Of a stretch of 17,674 nt of DNA, positions 1 through 6,906 are shown piece after piece. The DNA lies in contig CAKSSR010000034.1 of the NCBI GenBank assembly GCA_934489735.1, positions 1-17,674 on the forward strand, in the 5' to 3' direction. The notes under the pieces are model-generated. The model made no database searches. It was not told where the DNA came from and was given only the letters and a program-made list of their open reading frames with translations. Every line of letters begins with the position of its first letter. Position 1 is the stretch's first letter. The translations under genes were made by a program, and so were the position numbers. This DNA comes from an uncultured Eubacteriales bacterium (GTDB lineage: Bacteria > Bacillota > Clostridia > Oscillospirales > Acutalibacteraceae).

Positions 1-409
1 AGTAATAAATCCCTCTCTTTTCTATTCGATATCCAGGTCTGTAGTCATTCTGCGCCTCTATATTGATTATAATCTCTGCTTTTTCATTACTATTTGGTAG
101 CTTTACTTTAAATTTCACATCAAAACTTCGAGTTCCCTCTCTTGTTGACACCGTTTCGGATCCTGCGTTATCCAATCCCAAGAAAATTTGGTCATCCACT
201 CTTTCTTTTGATACTTCAGTAGTATATGTCAAGCACGACATAATCTCTTTTATAGTACAATCCTTAAATTCCTCAGTAAGGTACTTTAAAATATTAGCCA
301 AAACTCTTTTATTTGACAACAATTTTTTTGCCGCTGCATCGTATGATTTTCTAATTTTCATCATATCTTTGCAAGCTTTATCTTTTTCCTTAAAAACCTT
401 ATTAACCAT
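1..409 (-). CDS. PD-(D/E)XK (Rpn/transposase-like) nuclease, 5' part only
   Basis: The open frame runs from an ATG at 409 to the window edge, giving the first 136 residues; the C-terminal half lies outside. The start is supported by a GAGGTGG Shine-Dalgarno site 6 to 8 bases upstream. The visible part resembles the PD-(D/E)XK nuclease family transposase/Rpn group that is abundant in anaerobic Firmicutes. A Lys-rich helical N-terminus (KKLLSNKRVLANILKYL) is followed by a nuclease core with RSFDVKFKVKLP, then IIINIEAQ, then NDYRPGYRIEKRGIYY. The Asp of FDVKF and the Glu/Gln of IEAQ match the D...ExQ variant of the catalytic motif. Members of the group are associated with DNA cleavage and RecA-independent recombination. 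It is transcribed leftward from its own promoter at 478-506. I am fairly sure of the family but not of activity, because the rest of the fold is not visible. Confidence 0.8.
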   Translation of the reverse strand, partial: MVNKVFKEKDKACKDMMKIRKSYDAAAKKLLSNKRVLANILKYLTEEFKDCTIKEIMSCLTYTTEVSKERVDDQIFLGLDNAGSETVSTREGTRSFDVKFKVKLPNSNEKAEIIINIEAQNDYRPGYRIEKRGIYY

Positions 410-477
410 CCAAAACCACCTCTTTCATTTCCTCCATTATTATATCAAAATTCTTAATAACTTTCAATTACATTTCT

Positions 478-506
478 ATTATAGCACATATTTGTATCAT
501 TTGCAA
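478..506 (-). promoter_or_regulatory. SigA-type promoter of the nuclease gene
   Basis: On the minus strand TTGCAA (506-501) is followed after 17 bases by TATAAT (483-478), and the TG of an extended -10 lies just upstream (TGCTATAAT). The distance to the ATG at 409 leaves a leader of about 60 to 65 bases. Confidence 0.7.
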
Positions 507-785
507 TACTTTCATACAGAATTTTATATTTTTTTGACAAATTTCTTACTTTTCGATGTACTTATTATAACAAAATCATAGCCAATTCTAATCCTTTGAC
601 GTACTGTTGTAAAAAAAGCCGTGACATCTTCAAGTCTTACTCTTGCATTTATTTCTTTTTACAATCACTTTGGCATACAATCCGAGTTCTTCTTGATGAT
701 TCTAATACCGGTATCGCATCAGTTATCTACTATTACTATACTTTTACTAAAATTTTTTTCCAGCAAGCCAGTTCCTATTAATTAA

Positions 786-808
786 TCTCCCACCTATGAG
801 ATGGGAGA
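786..808. repeat. Hairpin downstream of the AAA+ gene (possible IS200/IS605-like end)
   Basis: TCTCCCA (786-792) pairs with TGGGAGA (802-808) around a 9-base loop. It lies 14 bases past the stop codon of the minus-strand AAA+ gene, but the following bases on the minus strand (ATTAATTAATAGG) are not a U-run, so it is a weak terminator candidate. A CTCCCACCT-type stem resembles the subterminal hairpins of IS200/IS605 elements, but no transposase remains can be recognised next to it. Confidence 0.35.
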
Positions 809-821
809 CTCTTCCATAACA

Positions 822-2456
822 TTAAAATCCTGAAAGATCATCTAGAAAATCGTTATAATCTAATTCTTTTTCTTCTTTTTGATCTTTAACTGGTTCTTTT
901 TTTGTATCGTCATTCAATTTCTTATCAGCTTCTTGTTTAGCTTTCTCTTCTTTTTCTTTCTCAGCCTTAGCTTTTTCTTCTTCAGCCATCTTATCCACAT
1001 TGTCTGAGAACTTTTTAACTTCTTCTTCATTTTCTGATACAACGAATTCCTTATTTAAGTAATTATAAGCTACATATAAATCCTTTTCAGGTTTAATATT
1101 CGGATCTATTGATGCTGCTACTTCGTTTTTCATGATCTCTTTAATTATTTTTGTTCTCAAGCTACTTATTACTTCTTGTTCTATAATTCTAGCTCCTCTA
1201 TTGACCTTGAGAGCATATTTAGCTATATTTTCTGCCACATTTATATAATGAATATTAATATTTCTTCTTGCTTTATGATACGATCCTAAATTTTCTAATT
1301 GAGCTTCAGCAATCTCTTTATAATCTTCTTCAGATAAATTATCAAACTCAATCACTGTAAATCTGTTCATTAAAGACTTATCTCTTACAACTGAAGTTCT
1401 AGATCCTGTACTATCCTGAGGTCCTTCATTAGAAGTCATCACTACTATTAGGTTAGAAACGTCTATCTTTTGTCCTCTAGAATGGATCTCTCCACTGTCG
1501 TGCATTGTTCTGAACATTTCATCTGTTTGTTTTGTTCCCCATTTATCATACTCTTCTACTTTTAGCAATGTGTTAGAATTAGTCTCCAAATGTTTAACCA
1601 ATGACGGCTTTTGCTTTCTACTATTTGATTCATACGAGCCATAGTAGTAAGACATATCTACAGGTGAGAACAACTGATCTAATGCTGATTTTGGATCGCT
1701 TGAGTCAATTGTTGAACTGTCTATACAATAGGCTTTATTTCCTTCGCCCATCAAAACATTTTCTAAGCATTTTAGTAACATAGACTTACCTGTTCCTGAT
1801 GCGCCCTTGAGCATTATCAATGTTGCGCCTTTATCAACCTTGTTACCATATGAAGCTTGTTCTCTTTTGTCAAGAATAGATACTATTATGTCTTTCAATT
1901 GCTGCTTAGCTCTTTCCTGCCCTTTTACTTTCTTAAATTCTTCGTCTAACTTTGCAATTACATTTTCAGAATTAACTTTAATTTCTAAACGTTCTTTCTC
2001 TTCCTTTTGGTTGTACCAGTCTTGAATATCTCTAAACAAATATGGGACATCGTATCTAAAGAAGCTTAAAGTTCCTCTTACATCTTTTATTTTTGATATA
2101 AATTCGCCAGATTTGCTTAATAAGAATCCTGCAACCAAACCAAGTGCCCCTTGATGTGCTAACCAGCTACCACTAAGGCCGTGAACAAGTTGTTGTTTCC
2201 ATGTCCTATCCCCTGGAGGAGTGTTATCTGCTTCTTCTAAAAACTTATTTCCTCTTTTACCTTCATGTGAACTGCTGCCTGCTTCTTCTGGCCTATTACC
2301 TGCTGCTGGTTCCAATCCTCTGTTAGGTTCCTGTGCTTTGGTTCCTTGTACCTGTGTTGGCGCTGGCTCTGTTGCAAAAACCATAGGAACTGCGCTTGAT
2401 GATATTATGGATGTTGCTAACGATATTGCTATAATATTCTTTAATTTTTTATTCAT
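822..2456 (-). CDS. AAA+ ATPase of ClpB/torsin type with N-terminal signal peptide
   Basis: 544 residues. The start is ATG 2456, with AAAGGAAG 7 bases upstream. Residues 1-28 look like a Sec signal peptide: KKLK, then a hydrophobic run, then PMVFA before T29. A Pro/Gln/Glu-rich linker (30-85) follows, then a short hydrophobic stretch (about 99-113). One AAA+ module spans about 160-445. It has a GQERAKQQL helix, Walker A GASGTGKS (218-225), Walker B-like LLKVEE (297-302, Glu in place of the usual Asp), sensor 1 MTSN (340-343), the arginine-finger region LMNRF (362-366) and sensor 2 GAR (421-423). The order and spacing match the second ATPase domain of ClpB/Clp and torsins. A Lys/Glu-rich coiled coil (about 475-530) and an acidic-aromatic tail DYNDFLDDLSGF end the protein. 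Torsins are lumenal relatives in eukaryotes. An exported bacterial AAA+ is unexpected because ATP is scarce outside the membrane. It could instead stay anchored by an uncleaved N-terminus. Substrate unknown. Confidence 0.8.
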   Translation of the reverse strand: MNKKLKNIIAISLATSIISSSAVPMVFATEPAPTQVQGTKAQEPNRGLEPAAGNRPEEAGSSSHEGKRGNKFLEEADNTPPGDRTWKQQLVHGLSGSWLAHQGALGLVAGFLLSKSGEFISKIKDVRGTLSFFRYDVPYLFRDIQDWYNQKEEKERLEIKVNSENVIAKLDEEFKKVKGQERAKQQLKDIIVSILDKREQASYGNKVDKGATLIMLKGASGTGKSMLLKCLENVLMGEGNKAYCIDSSTIDSSDPKSALDQLFSPVDMSYYYGSYESNSRKQKPSLVKHLETNSNTLLKVEEYDKWGTKQTDEMFRTMHDSGEIHSRGQKIDVSNLIVVMTSNEGPQDSTGSRTSVVRDKSLMNRFTVIEFDNLSEEDYKEIAEAQLENLGSYHKARRNINIHYINVAENIAKYALKVNRGARIIEQEVISSLRTKIIKEIMKNEVAASIDPNIKPEKDLYVAYNYLNKEFVVSENEEEVKKFSDNVDKMAEEEKAKAEKEKEEKAKQEADKKLNDDTKKEPVKDQKEEKELDYNDFLDDLSGF

Positions 2457-2516
2457 TTATTAACTTCCTTTCTTTATAAGAAACAATTTAATGATTAATA
2501 TTTATCCTATGATTCT

Positions 2517-2525
2517 ATTATAGCA
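2517..2525 (-). promoter_or_regulatory. Extended -10 promoter of the AAA+ gene
   Basis: On the minus strand TGCTATAAT (2525-2517) forms an extended -10 with no good -35 hexamer. The predicted transcript has a leader of roughly 50 bases before ATG 2456. The missing -35 and the direct repeats at 2550-2566 suggest an activator-dependent promoter. Confidence 0.6.
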
Positions 2526-2549
2526 TACTTTTTTCATTTTTTTATCGTT

Positions 2550-2566
2550 TTAACACAAATTTAACA
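2550..2566 (-). promoter_or_regulatory. TTAACA direct repeat, PhoB/PhoP-like box
   Basis: Two exact TTAACA hexamers start at 2550 and 2561, an 11-bp period. Read in the direction of transcription they are TGTTAA. The near hexamer begins 28 bp upstream of the -10 edge at 2522. Direct repeats at 11-bp spacing are the usual layout for OmpR/PhoB-family response regulators, and TTAACA-like hexamers are the known PhoP box of Bacillus. The same spacing recurs at 11218-11256. Confidence 0.5.
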
Positions 2567-2675
2567 AAAGATTTTTTTACAATAATAAAAATTCGATATC
2601 TGTGCGAAATTTCTACTTCTTGATTTCTAATAATTTTTTATAAAATATCAAAAATTCATATCCTATTTTCAATTT

Positions 2676-4532
2676 TTAGCTTCTCATTATCATTGATTTC
2701 TTAACATATTGCTCATAAACCCTTTTAAGTTTTTCCCCTGGCATGGCATCCAGCTCTTTTTTTAAGATATGGCATATATTATCGTAACTTTTCTTAGCAT
2801 TCTTTGTATCTCCCAACATAGAATAGCAATAAATTAGATCAGCTGCCACTTTTTCGGAATATATATCAACTGTCATTCCCACATTTAAAAATGATATAGC
2901 CTTTTCGTAATCTCCTATATTCATATAATATTCAGCTAGCATAGAGCATCCAGCAAGATAATATCTTTCATAATACTTTTTCTTTTCCATTCCCCACCAA
3001 CAGTCTATGTCTTCTAAATATTCCCCGTTATATTTGTTAAATAAATACTCATTGTCTATTAAATTATTTATATTTTTTGATTTTACTATATTACAAAGTC
3101 TTTCCATGTCAAATAAATCTGACTTTACATTGTCAATTTTCATAAAATAGTTTTTGTTTTTATATTCTACTAGGTCCCCAAACCCAAGAGGTGTCAATTC
3201 TTTCCTAATATTATATATCATATTGTGAAACATGGCTACTGCGTGGTTCGGATATTCATCCGGCCATAAATATTTCATTATGTCCTTCCTTGATATTGGC
3301 ATCCCTTTGTTATCCAATAGCAAAGCTAGTAATTCCTTAACCTTCTTAGTCTTCCACTTTATTATATTGGAATCCTTTATGCCATATGGATACATGTTAA
3401 ATGCTCCAAAGCACTTTATATACATATATTGATCATCATTATTTAAATTCGTTCCACCAGATATCTTAGATAAGTCCTCTTCGCTCATACTGATTTCACA
3501 TTTCTTTGAATTGTTTATTAATAATTGCTTAAATGGGATGCATGAGTCTCCTTTTTTGTTATAATAGTCAACCGATTTTCTTATTATGAGTGCCTTTTTT
3601 GATGCATTTATCTCTGAAAATATGTATTTCTTAAATATTGGCATGCTATACTTATAGTTTCTCCCTTCCTTTAAGAAAATTCCAGCTGAACATAAGTTAT
3701 TTAAAACTTCTTCTGAATTTTCTACTCCTGAGACATAGTTAGTTAACTCTACGTCAAACGAATCAAATAATGACACGCTTTCAAATACTAATTTCTCATT
3801 ATATGACAAATTGTTGTAGATATATGAAGAAATATAACTATATAGCATGGATTCTCTAAATAATGCGTCCAAATCGTAAGACTCTATGTCCTTATTTGAG
3901 CAATAAGTCTTTAATAAGGTGATCGCTGCTGGCCATCCACATGTATTATAATAAATATCGTTGACTAACTCTTTGTCTACGCTCTTAAATAATAATTCTA
4001 CATCTTTTTTATTAAATTTTAAATTGTCGCTGTCAATAATTTTAACTTCGTCTATAAGAATATAATTCAATATGAAGTCCGGAACCTTCCCATTCGTTAT
4101 TATAAATAGCCTTGCATTACAATTGTCAATAATATATTTTAATAAAGTAATTATATCATCATTGCTTATGCTTTCAAAATTATCTAATACTATAATAGGT
4201 CTTATTTTGACAAATTTCGCAAACGCAGCAGATATTTGCTCGGCTTTATCTAATATATTACATTTTCTATCTATGACTTTCTTCCCGGTTATGTTTTCTA
4301 TCGCTTTTAGTAAATAATTGAAGAATTCATTTATGTCATTATCATATTTGTCTAGAGTGTACCAAATGTATGGAATCCTCGCTGAGCTTAAGTAAGAAGA
4401 TACAAACGTAGTCTTTCCAAAACCTACCGCACTCTTAAAAACTAGTATCTTTTCTTTATATGATGATAACTTTATCTCTCTTTTAATTAGCTTTTTCTTT
4501 AAATTTGGAATAGATATTTTCGAATTTAACAA
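2676..4532 (-). CDS. STAND/MalT-like ATPase with SARP-type DNA-binding and BTAD domains, transcriptional regulator
   Basis: 618 residues from TTG 4532. I prefer this start to the in-frame TTG at 4553, because AAAAGGAG (4550-4543) lies 10 bases before it and the N-terminus then reads LLNSKISIPNLKKKLIKR, like the xLxTKLxxPxxxxxxVxR opening of MalT/LuxR ATPases. A P-loop module comes first: SAVGFGKTT at about 34-42, Walker B PIIVLDNFE at about 112-120, and the GWPAAI motif of MalT-like STAND proteins near 199. After a linker comes a winged helix (about 368-463) of the OmpR/SARP type, with IKCFGAF and TKKVKELLALLLDNKG, and then a tetratricopeptide-like BTAD domain (about 471-610). The known role of the family is ligand-controlled transcription activation by an oligomerising ATPase. 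The gene lies 39 bases downstream of the phosphoesterase and is probably co-transcribed with it. Its target genes cannot be read from the window. Confidence 0.85.
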   Translation of the reverse strand: MLNSKISIPNLKKKLIKREIKLSSYKEKILVFKSAVGFGKTTFVSSYLSSARIPYIWYTLDKYDNDINEFFNYLLKAIENITGKKVIDRKCNILDKAEQISAAFAKFVKIRPIIVLDNFESISNDDIITLLKYIIDNCNARLFIITNGKVPDFILNYILIDEVKIIDSDNLKFNKKDVELLFKSVDKELVNDIYYNTCGWPAAITLLKTYCSNKDIESYDLDALFRESMLYSYISSYIYNNLSYNEKLVFESVSLFDSFDVELTNYVSGVENSEEVLNNLCSAGIFLKEGRNYKYSMPIFKKYIFSEINASKKALIIRKSVDYYNKKGDSCIPFKQLLINNSKKCEISMSEEDLSKISGGTNLNNDDQYMYIKCFGAFNMYPYGIKDSNIIKWKTKKVKELLALLLDNKGMPISRKDIMKYLWPDEYPNHAVAMFHNMIYNIRKELTPLGFGDLVEYKNKNYFMKIDNVKSDLFDMERLCNIVKSKNINNLIDNEYLFNKYNGEYLEDIDCWWGMEKKKYYERYYLAGCSMLAEYYMNIGDYEKAISFLNVGMTVDIYSEKVAADLIYCYSMLGDTKNAKKSYDNICHILKKELDAMPGEKLKRVYEQYVKKSMIMRS

Positions 4533-4571
4533 TTTTTTGTCTCTCCTTTTCAAACATTCTCAATTGATTAA

Positions 4572-5231
4572 TTATATTTTTACCACATCTTTAAATATAG
4601 CTCTATACTTTGATCCTATTATCTTGTCTATATGTATGCTGCCAAAGTACCAACAGTCATATTTTACATTTTCAGTAATCGTATTGAAAAATGCACTCAT
4701 TGAATTTATCATTATGTCTCTGCCTAAAGAATTCAATATCCAATTGGGCGGCTCATGTGTTATTATATAATCTACTTTTTTATCAAATTCATTCAATATT
4801 TCTACTCCTTCTTTCATTTCCTCTATCGTTGGCATTTCTCTTCTGTCCCACGTCCCAAATTCCTTCCTTAATTCTTTATCTTGGCTCTCACCACCTCCAA
4901 AAGCAAACAACTTCTTTCCTTCTATCTCAAATATTTGACCCCTGATCAAGTGATATATATTTTTACTTATCCTGTGGACTTTCCCTCCATATAGCGTCTC
5001 TATTGGATAATTATAAAGTAAATCAAAGTTCTCGTGTGTCCCATCTACAAATAAAATTTTAAATTTCATCTTAGATATTTCATCAATATATCTCTTTTCT
5101 TCTTTGCTTTCATTCCATACGAATCCGAAATCACCACATATTATTAAAATATCTTCTTTTTTCAGCTTTTTTATCTTCTTCCTACTAAAAGATTCTATAT
5201 CTCCATGCATGTCACCAGTAATATAAATCAA
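4572..5231 (-). CDS. Calcineurin-like metallophosphoesterase family protein with altered metal-site motifs
   Basis: 219 residues from TTG 5231. GAGGTGA (5244-5238) is 6 bases upstream, and the resulting N-terminus MIYITGDMHGD fits the family; the earlier in-frame TTG at 5237 would overlap the ribosome site. Motifs in order: GDMHGD (D7, H9), ICGDFG (D34), DGTHENFD (65-67 T-H-E), IITHEPP (H159) and FGSIHID (198-200). In active enzymes the third is GNHE and the last is GHxH, so Asn and one His metal ligand are replaced here by Thr and Ser. The fold is clear, including the GGKVHRI...YHLIRGQIFEI middle section, but catalysis may be lost or altered. It precedes the STAND regulator gene in the same direction, so it may be a sensor or partner for that protein. 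Substrate unknown. Confidence 0.85.
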   Translation of the reverse strand: MIYITGDMHGDIESFSRKKIKKLKKEDILIICGDFGFVWNESKEEKRYIDEISKMKFKILFVDGTHENFDLLYNYPIETLYGGKVHRISKNIYHLIRGQIFEIEGKKLFAFGGGESQDKELRKEFGTWDRREMPTIEEMKEGVEILNEFDKKVDYIITHEPPNWILNSLGRDIMINSMSAFFNTITENVKYDCWYFGSIHIDKIIGSKYRAIFKDVVKI

Positions 5232-5291
5232 AACCAATCACCTCTCAGAATCCAATATATATAAAATTGTAAATAATCAGTCATACCTTTA

Positions 5292-5319
5292 TTGACATTG
5301 TCTTTACAAGATATATAAT
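5292..5319 (+). promoter_or_regulatory. SigA-type promoter of the carboxypeptidase gene
   Basis: TTGACA (5292-5297), a 16-base spacer and TATAAT (5314-5319). The leader to ATG 5360 is about 35 bases and contains AAGGAG at 5346-5351, 8 bases before the start. Confidence 0.75.
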
Positions 5320-5359
5320 ATATAATACAATATAATAACACATTGAAGGAGAAGTTTCC

Positions 5360-6691
5360 ATGGCAAAGAAAAAATTTAGTCGTATATTTTTAATACTAGT
5401 TCTTTGTTTGAATTGCATAAATATTTGTAGTGCATCGTTTCACAATAACTTAGAACTATCAACCGAATCTATTATTCTTATTAATACTGATACAAATTCA
5501 ATCGTCTTTGAGAAGAATGTTGATACCAGAAGGAGTCCTGCATCTTTGACTAAGATTATGACATATATAATAGTAGCAGAAAATACTTCCGACTATGAGA
5601 CAAAAAACGTCTTTATATCTCAAGATATTATAAAATCTTTGAATGGCACAGGGAGTTCTATGTCAAATATTAAGCCAAATCAAATGTTGTCTATAAAACA
5701 ATTACTAAATGCTATGATGATACCATCAGGCAACGATGCAGCTCTTATCTTAGCTACATATATAGGTCAAGGAAATATATCAACTTTTGTTGAAAAAATG
5801 AATAACAAGGCAGCAGAACTTGGCTTAGAGAATACTCATTTCAATAATCCTCACGGTCTTTTTGATGAAAATCATTATACCTCAGCAAGGGACATGTATA
5901 AGATTACAACGTATGCTTTAAATCTTCCTTATTTTCAAGAAATTACGAACTCCGTGACATCAAACATAATAGGTGATGGAGGGCCTTTACTAGTTACTAC
6001 TAATAGTATGATTGACAAAAACAGAGGAGGGAAATACTATTATAAGTATGCTAGAGGGATAAAAACAGGACATTTAGATCAATCTGGTTACTGCATAGTA
6101 ACTACAGCTAAGAAATCTGATACTTCCTATATGTGCATAGCCATGGGGGCACCATCAAAAGACGAGAACGGGAAGACAATTCCAACCAACGGAGCAATGA
6201 TTGACTCTAAAAACTTATACGAATGGGCATTCAACAACTTAAAGTTAAAGACAATTTTAAATAACGACACCCCTATAACAGAAATAAAAGTAAAATACAT
6301 GTGGGGGAAGGATTCTGTGATGTTGGTTCCAACTTCTTCATTTTCTCTGGTAGTACCTAAAGACGTTTTAGCATCAAGTATAAATATAATTCCAAATGTT
6401 CCACAGAATTTAAAAGATTCTAAACAACCGGGTGACATAATTGGCAATGCTGATTTATTTTATGCAAACGAAAAGATAGGTTCCATCGATTTAACTGTGA
6501 GCGAACCGATAAAAACTTCTTTTTTATTATGGATACTAGACATAGTAAAGACAATATTCACCTCAACGGTATTTCTAATTACAATATCTATTATAATTTT
6601 GTTGATTATTTTATACATATTTTATACATATACTAGGAATAGAAAGGCTTATCGTAGAAAAACTAAGATGAAATTTAAAAAAAATAAGTAA
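5360..6691 (+). CDS. D-alanyl-D-alanine carboxypeptidase (peptidase S11, PBP5-like)
   Basis: 443 residues; the start is backed by AAGGAG 8 bases upstream. It removes the terminal D-Ala of peptidoglycan pentapeptides at the outer face of the membrane and so limits cross-linking. An N-terminal signal sequence (KKKFSRIF then LILVLCLNCINICSA) is followed by the S11 catalytic domain. All three penicillin-binding motifs are intact: SLTK (S62, K65), SGN (123-125) and KTG (235-237). The PBP5-type C-terminal beta domain lies at about 300-385. The usual amphipathic anchor is replaced by a true membrane helix (about 399-424) and a strongly basic tail (RNRKAYRRKTKMKFKKNK), a form seen in Firmicutes. It is a single-gene unit with its own promoter and terminator, divergent from the phosphoesterase gene. 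Which dac paralogue it is cannot be told. Confidence 0.93.
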   Translation: MAKKKFSRIFLILVLCLNCINICSASFHNNLELSTESIILINTDTNSIVFEKNVDTRRSPASLTKIMTYIIVAENTSDYETKNVFISQDIIKSLNGTGSSMSNIKPNQMLSIKQLLNAMMIPSGNDAALILATYIGQGNISTFVEKMNNKAAELGLENTHFNNPHGLFDENHYTSARDMYKITTYALNLPYFQEITNSVTSNIIGDGGPLLVTTNSMIDKNRGGKYYYKYARGIKTGHLDQSGYCIVTTAKKSDTSYMCIAMGAPSKDENGKTIPTNGAMIDSKNLYEWAFNNLKLKTILNNDTPITEIKVKYMWGKDSVMLVPTSSFSLVVPKDVLASSINIIPNVPQNLKDSKQPGDIIGNADLFYANEKIGSIDLTVSEPIKTSFLLWILDIVKTIFTSTVFLITISIIILLIILYIFYTYTRNRKAYRRKTKMKFKKNK

Positions 6692-6702
6692 AATATAAGA
6701 AA

Positions 6703-6742
6703 TCGGACGGTACAAGGCATCAAACTTTACTGTCCGACTTTT
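6703..6742 (+). terminator. Rho-independent terminator of the carboxypeptidase gene
   Basis: TCGGACGGTA (6703-6712) pairs with TACTGTCCGA (6728-6737), 10 bp with one G-U pair, followed by CTTTT. It begins 12 bases past the stop codon. Confidence 0.75.
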
Positions 6743-6779
6743 AAATTGTATAACAAGCAGCAATAAATTTATGATATTT

Positions 6780-6812
6780 AAGAGAAATAGATCTAACTTT
6801 CTCTTGATTTTT
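6780..6812 (+). terminator. Second terminator-like hairpin before the apbE promoter
   Basis: AAGAGAAA (6780-6787) and TTTCTCTT (6798-6805) are perfect inverted arms with a 10-base loop, followed by GATTTTT. The stem is AT-rich, so it may act as a backup terminator that shields the rnf-like operon. Its right arm touches the -35 of the promoter at 6804-6832. Confidence 0.45.
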
Positions 6813-6832
6813 AATACAATGCATTGTATCAT
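6804..6832 (+). promoter_or_regulatory. Promoter of the apbE-rnf-like operon with palindromic operator
   Basis: TTGATT (6804-6809), a 17-base spacer and TATCAT (6827-6832). The perfect 16-base palindrome ATACAATGCATTGTAT (6814-6829) fills most of the spacer and overlaps the -10, a position where a bound dimer would block RNA polymerase. Repression is inferred; the regulator is unknown. Confidence 0.55.
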
Positions 6833-6869
6833 ATTCAAAAAGAACTTAATTTTAATTAATAATGCAAGA

Positions 6870-6906
6870 AAGGAGATACTACTAAAACGAAGTAGTAACG
6901 AAATAT
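6870..6906 (+). promoter_or_regulatory. Ribosome binding site set off from the apbE start by a hairpin
   Basis: AAGGAG (6870-6875) is 31 bases from the only usable start, TTG 6907. Between them TACTACT (6877-6883) and AGTAGTA (6891-6897) form a 7-bp hairpin with loop AAAACGA. Folding removes 21 bases and leaves a 10-base effective spacing. An in-frame ATG at 6862 is useless because TAA follows at 6883. Confidence 0.5.

Larger units (their letters stand above)
410..821. other. Intergenic stretch, no gene supported
   Basis: This 412-base stretch holds the nuclease promoter (478-506) and a hairpin (786-808). The short frames in it have no ribosome binding site and no recognisable protein similarity. 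The 590-785 part could be the eroded end of an insertion element, but I found no transposase motif in any of the six frames. Confidence 0.5.

Noticed and set aside
63..581. 172-codon plus-strand open frame
   Set aside because: It runs antisense to the nuclease gene and its promoter, has no ribosome site and encodes a Phe/Leu/Ser-rich shadow protein.
596..781. 61-codon plus-strand frame in the intergenic stretch
   Set aside because: No ribosome site and no recognisable similarity; the composition looks like untranslated AT-rich DNA.
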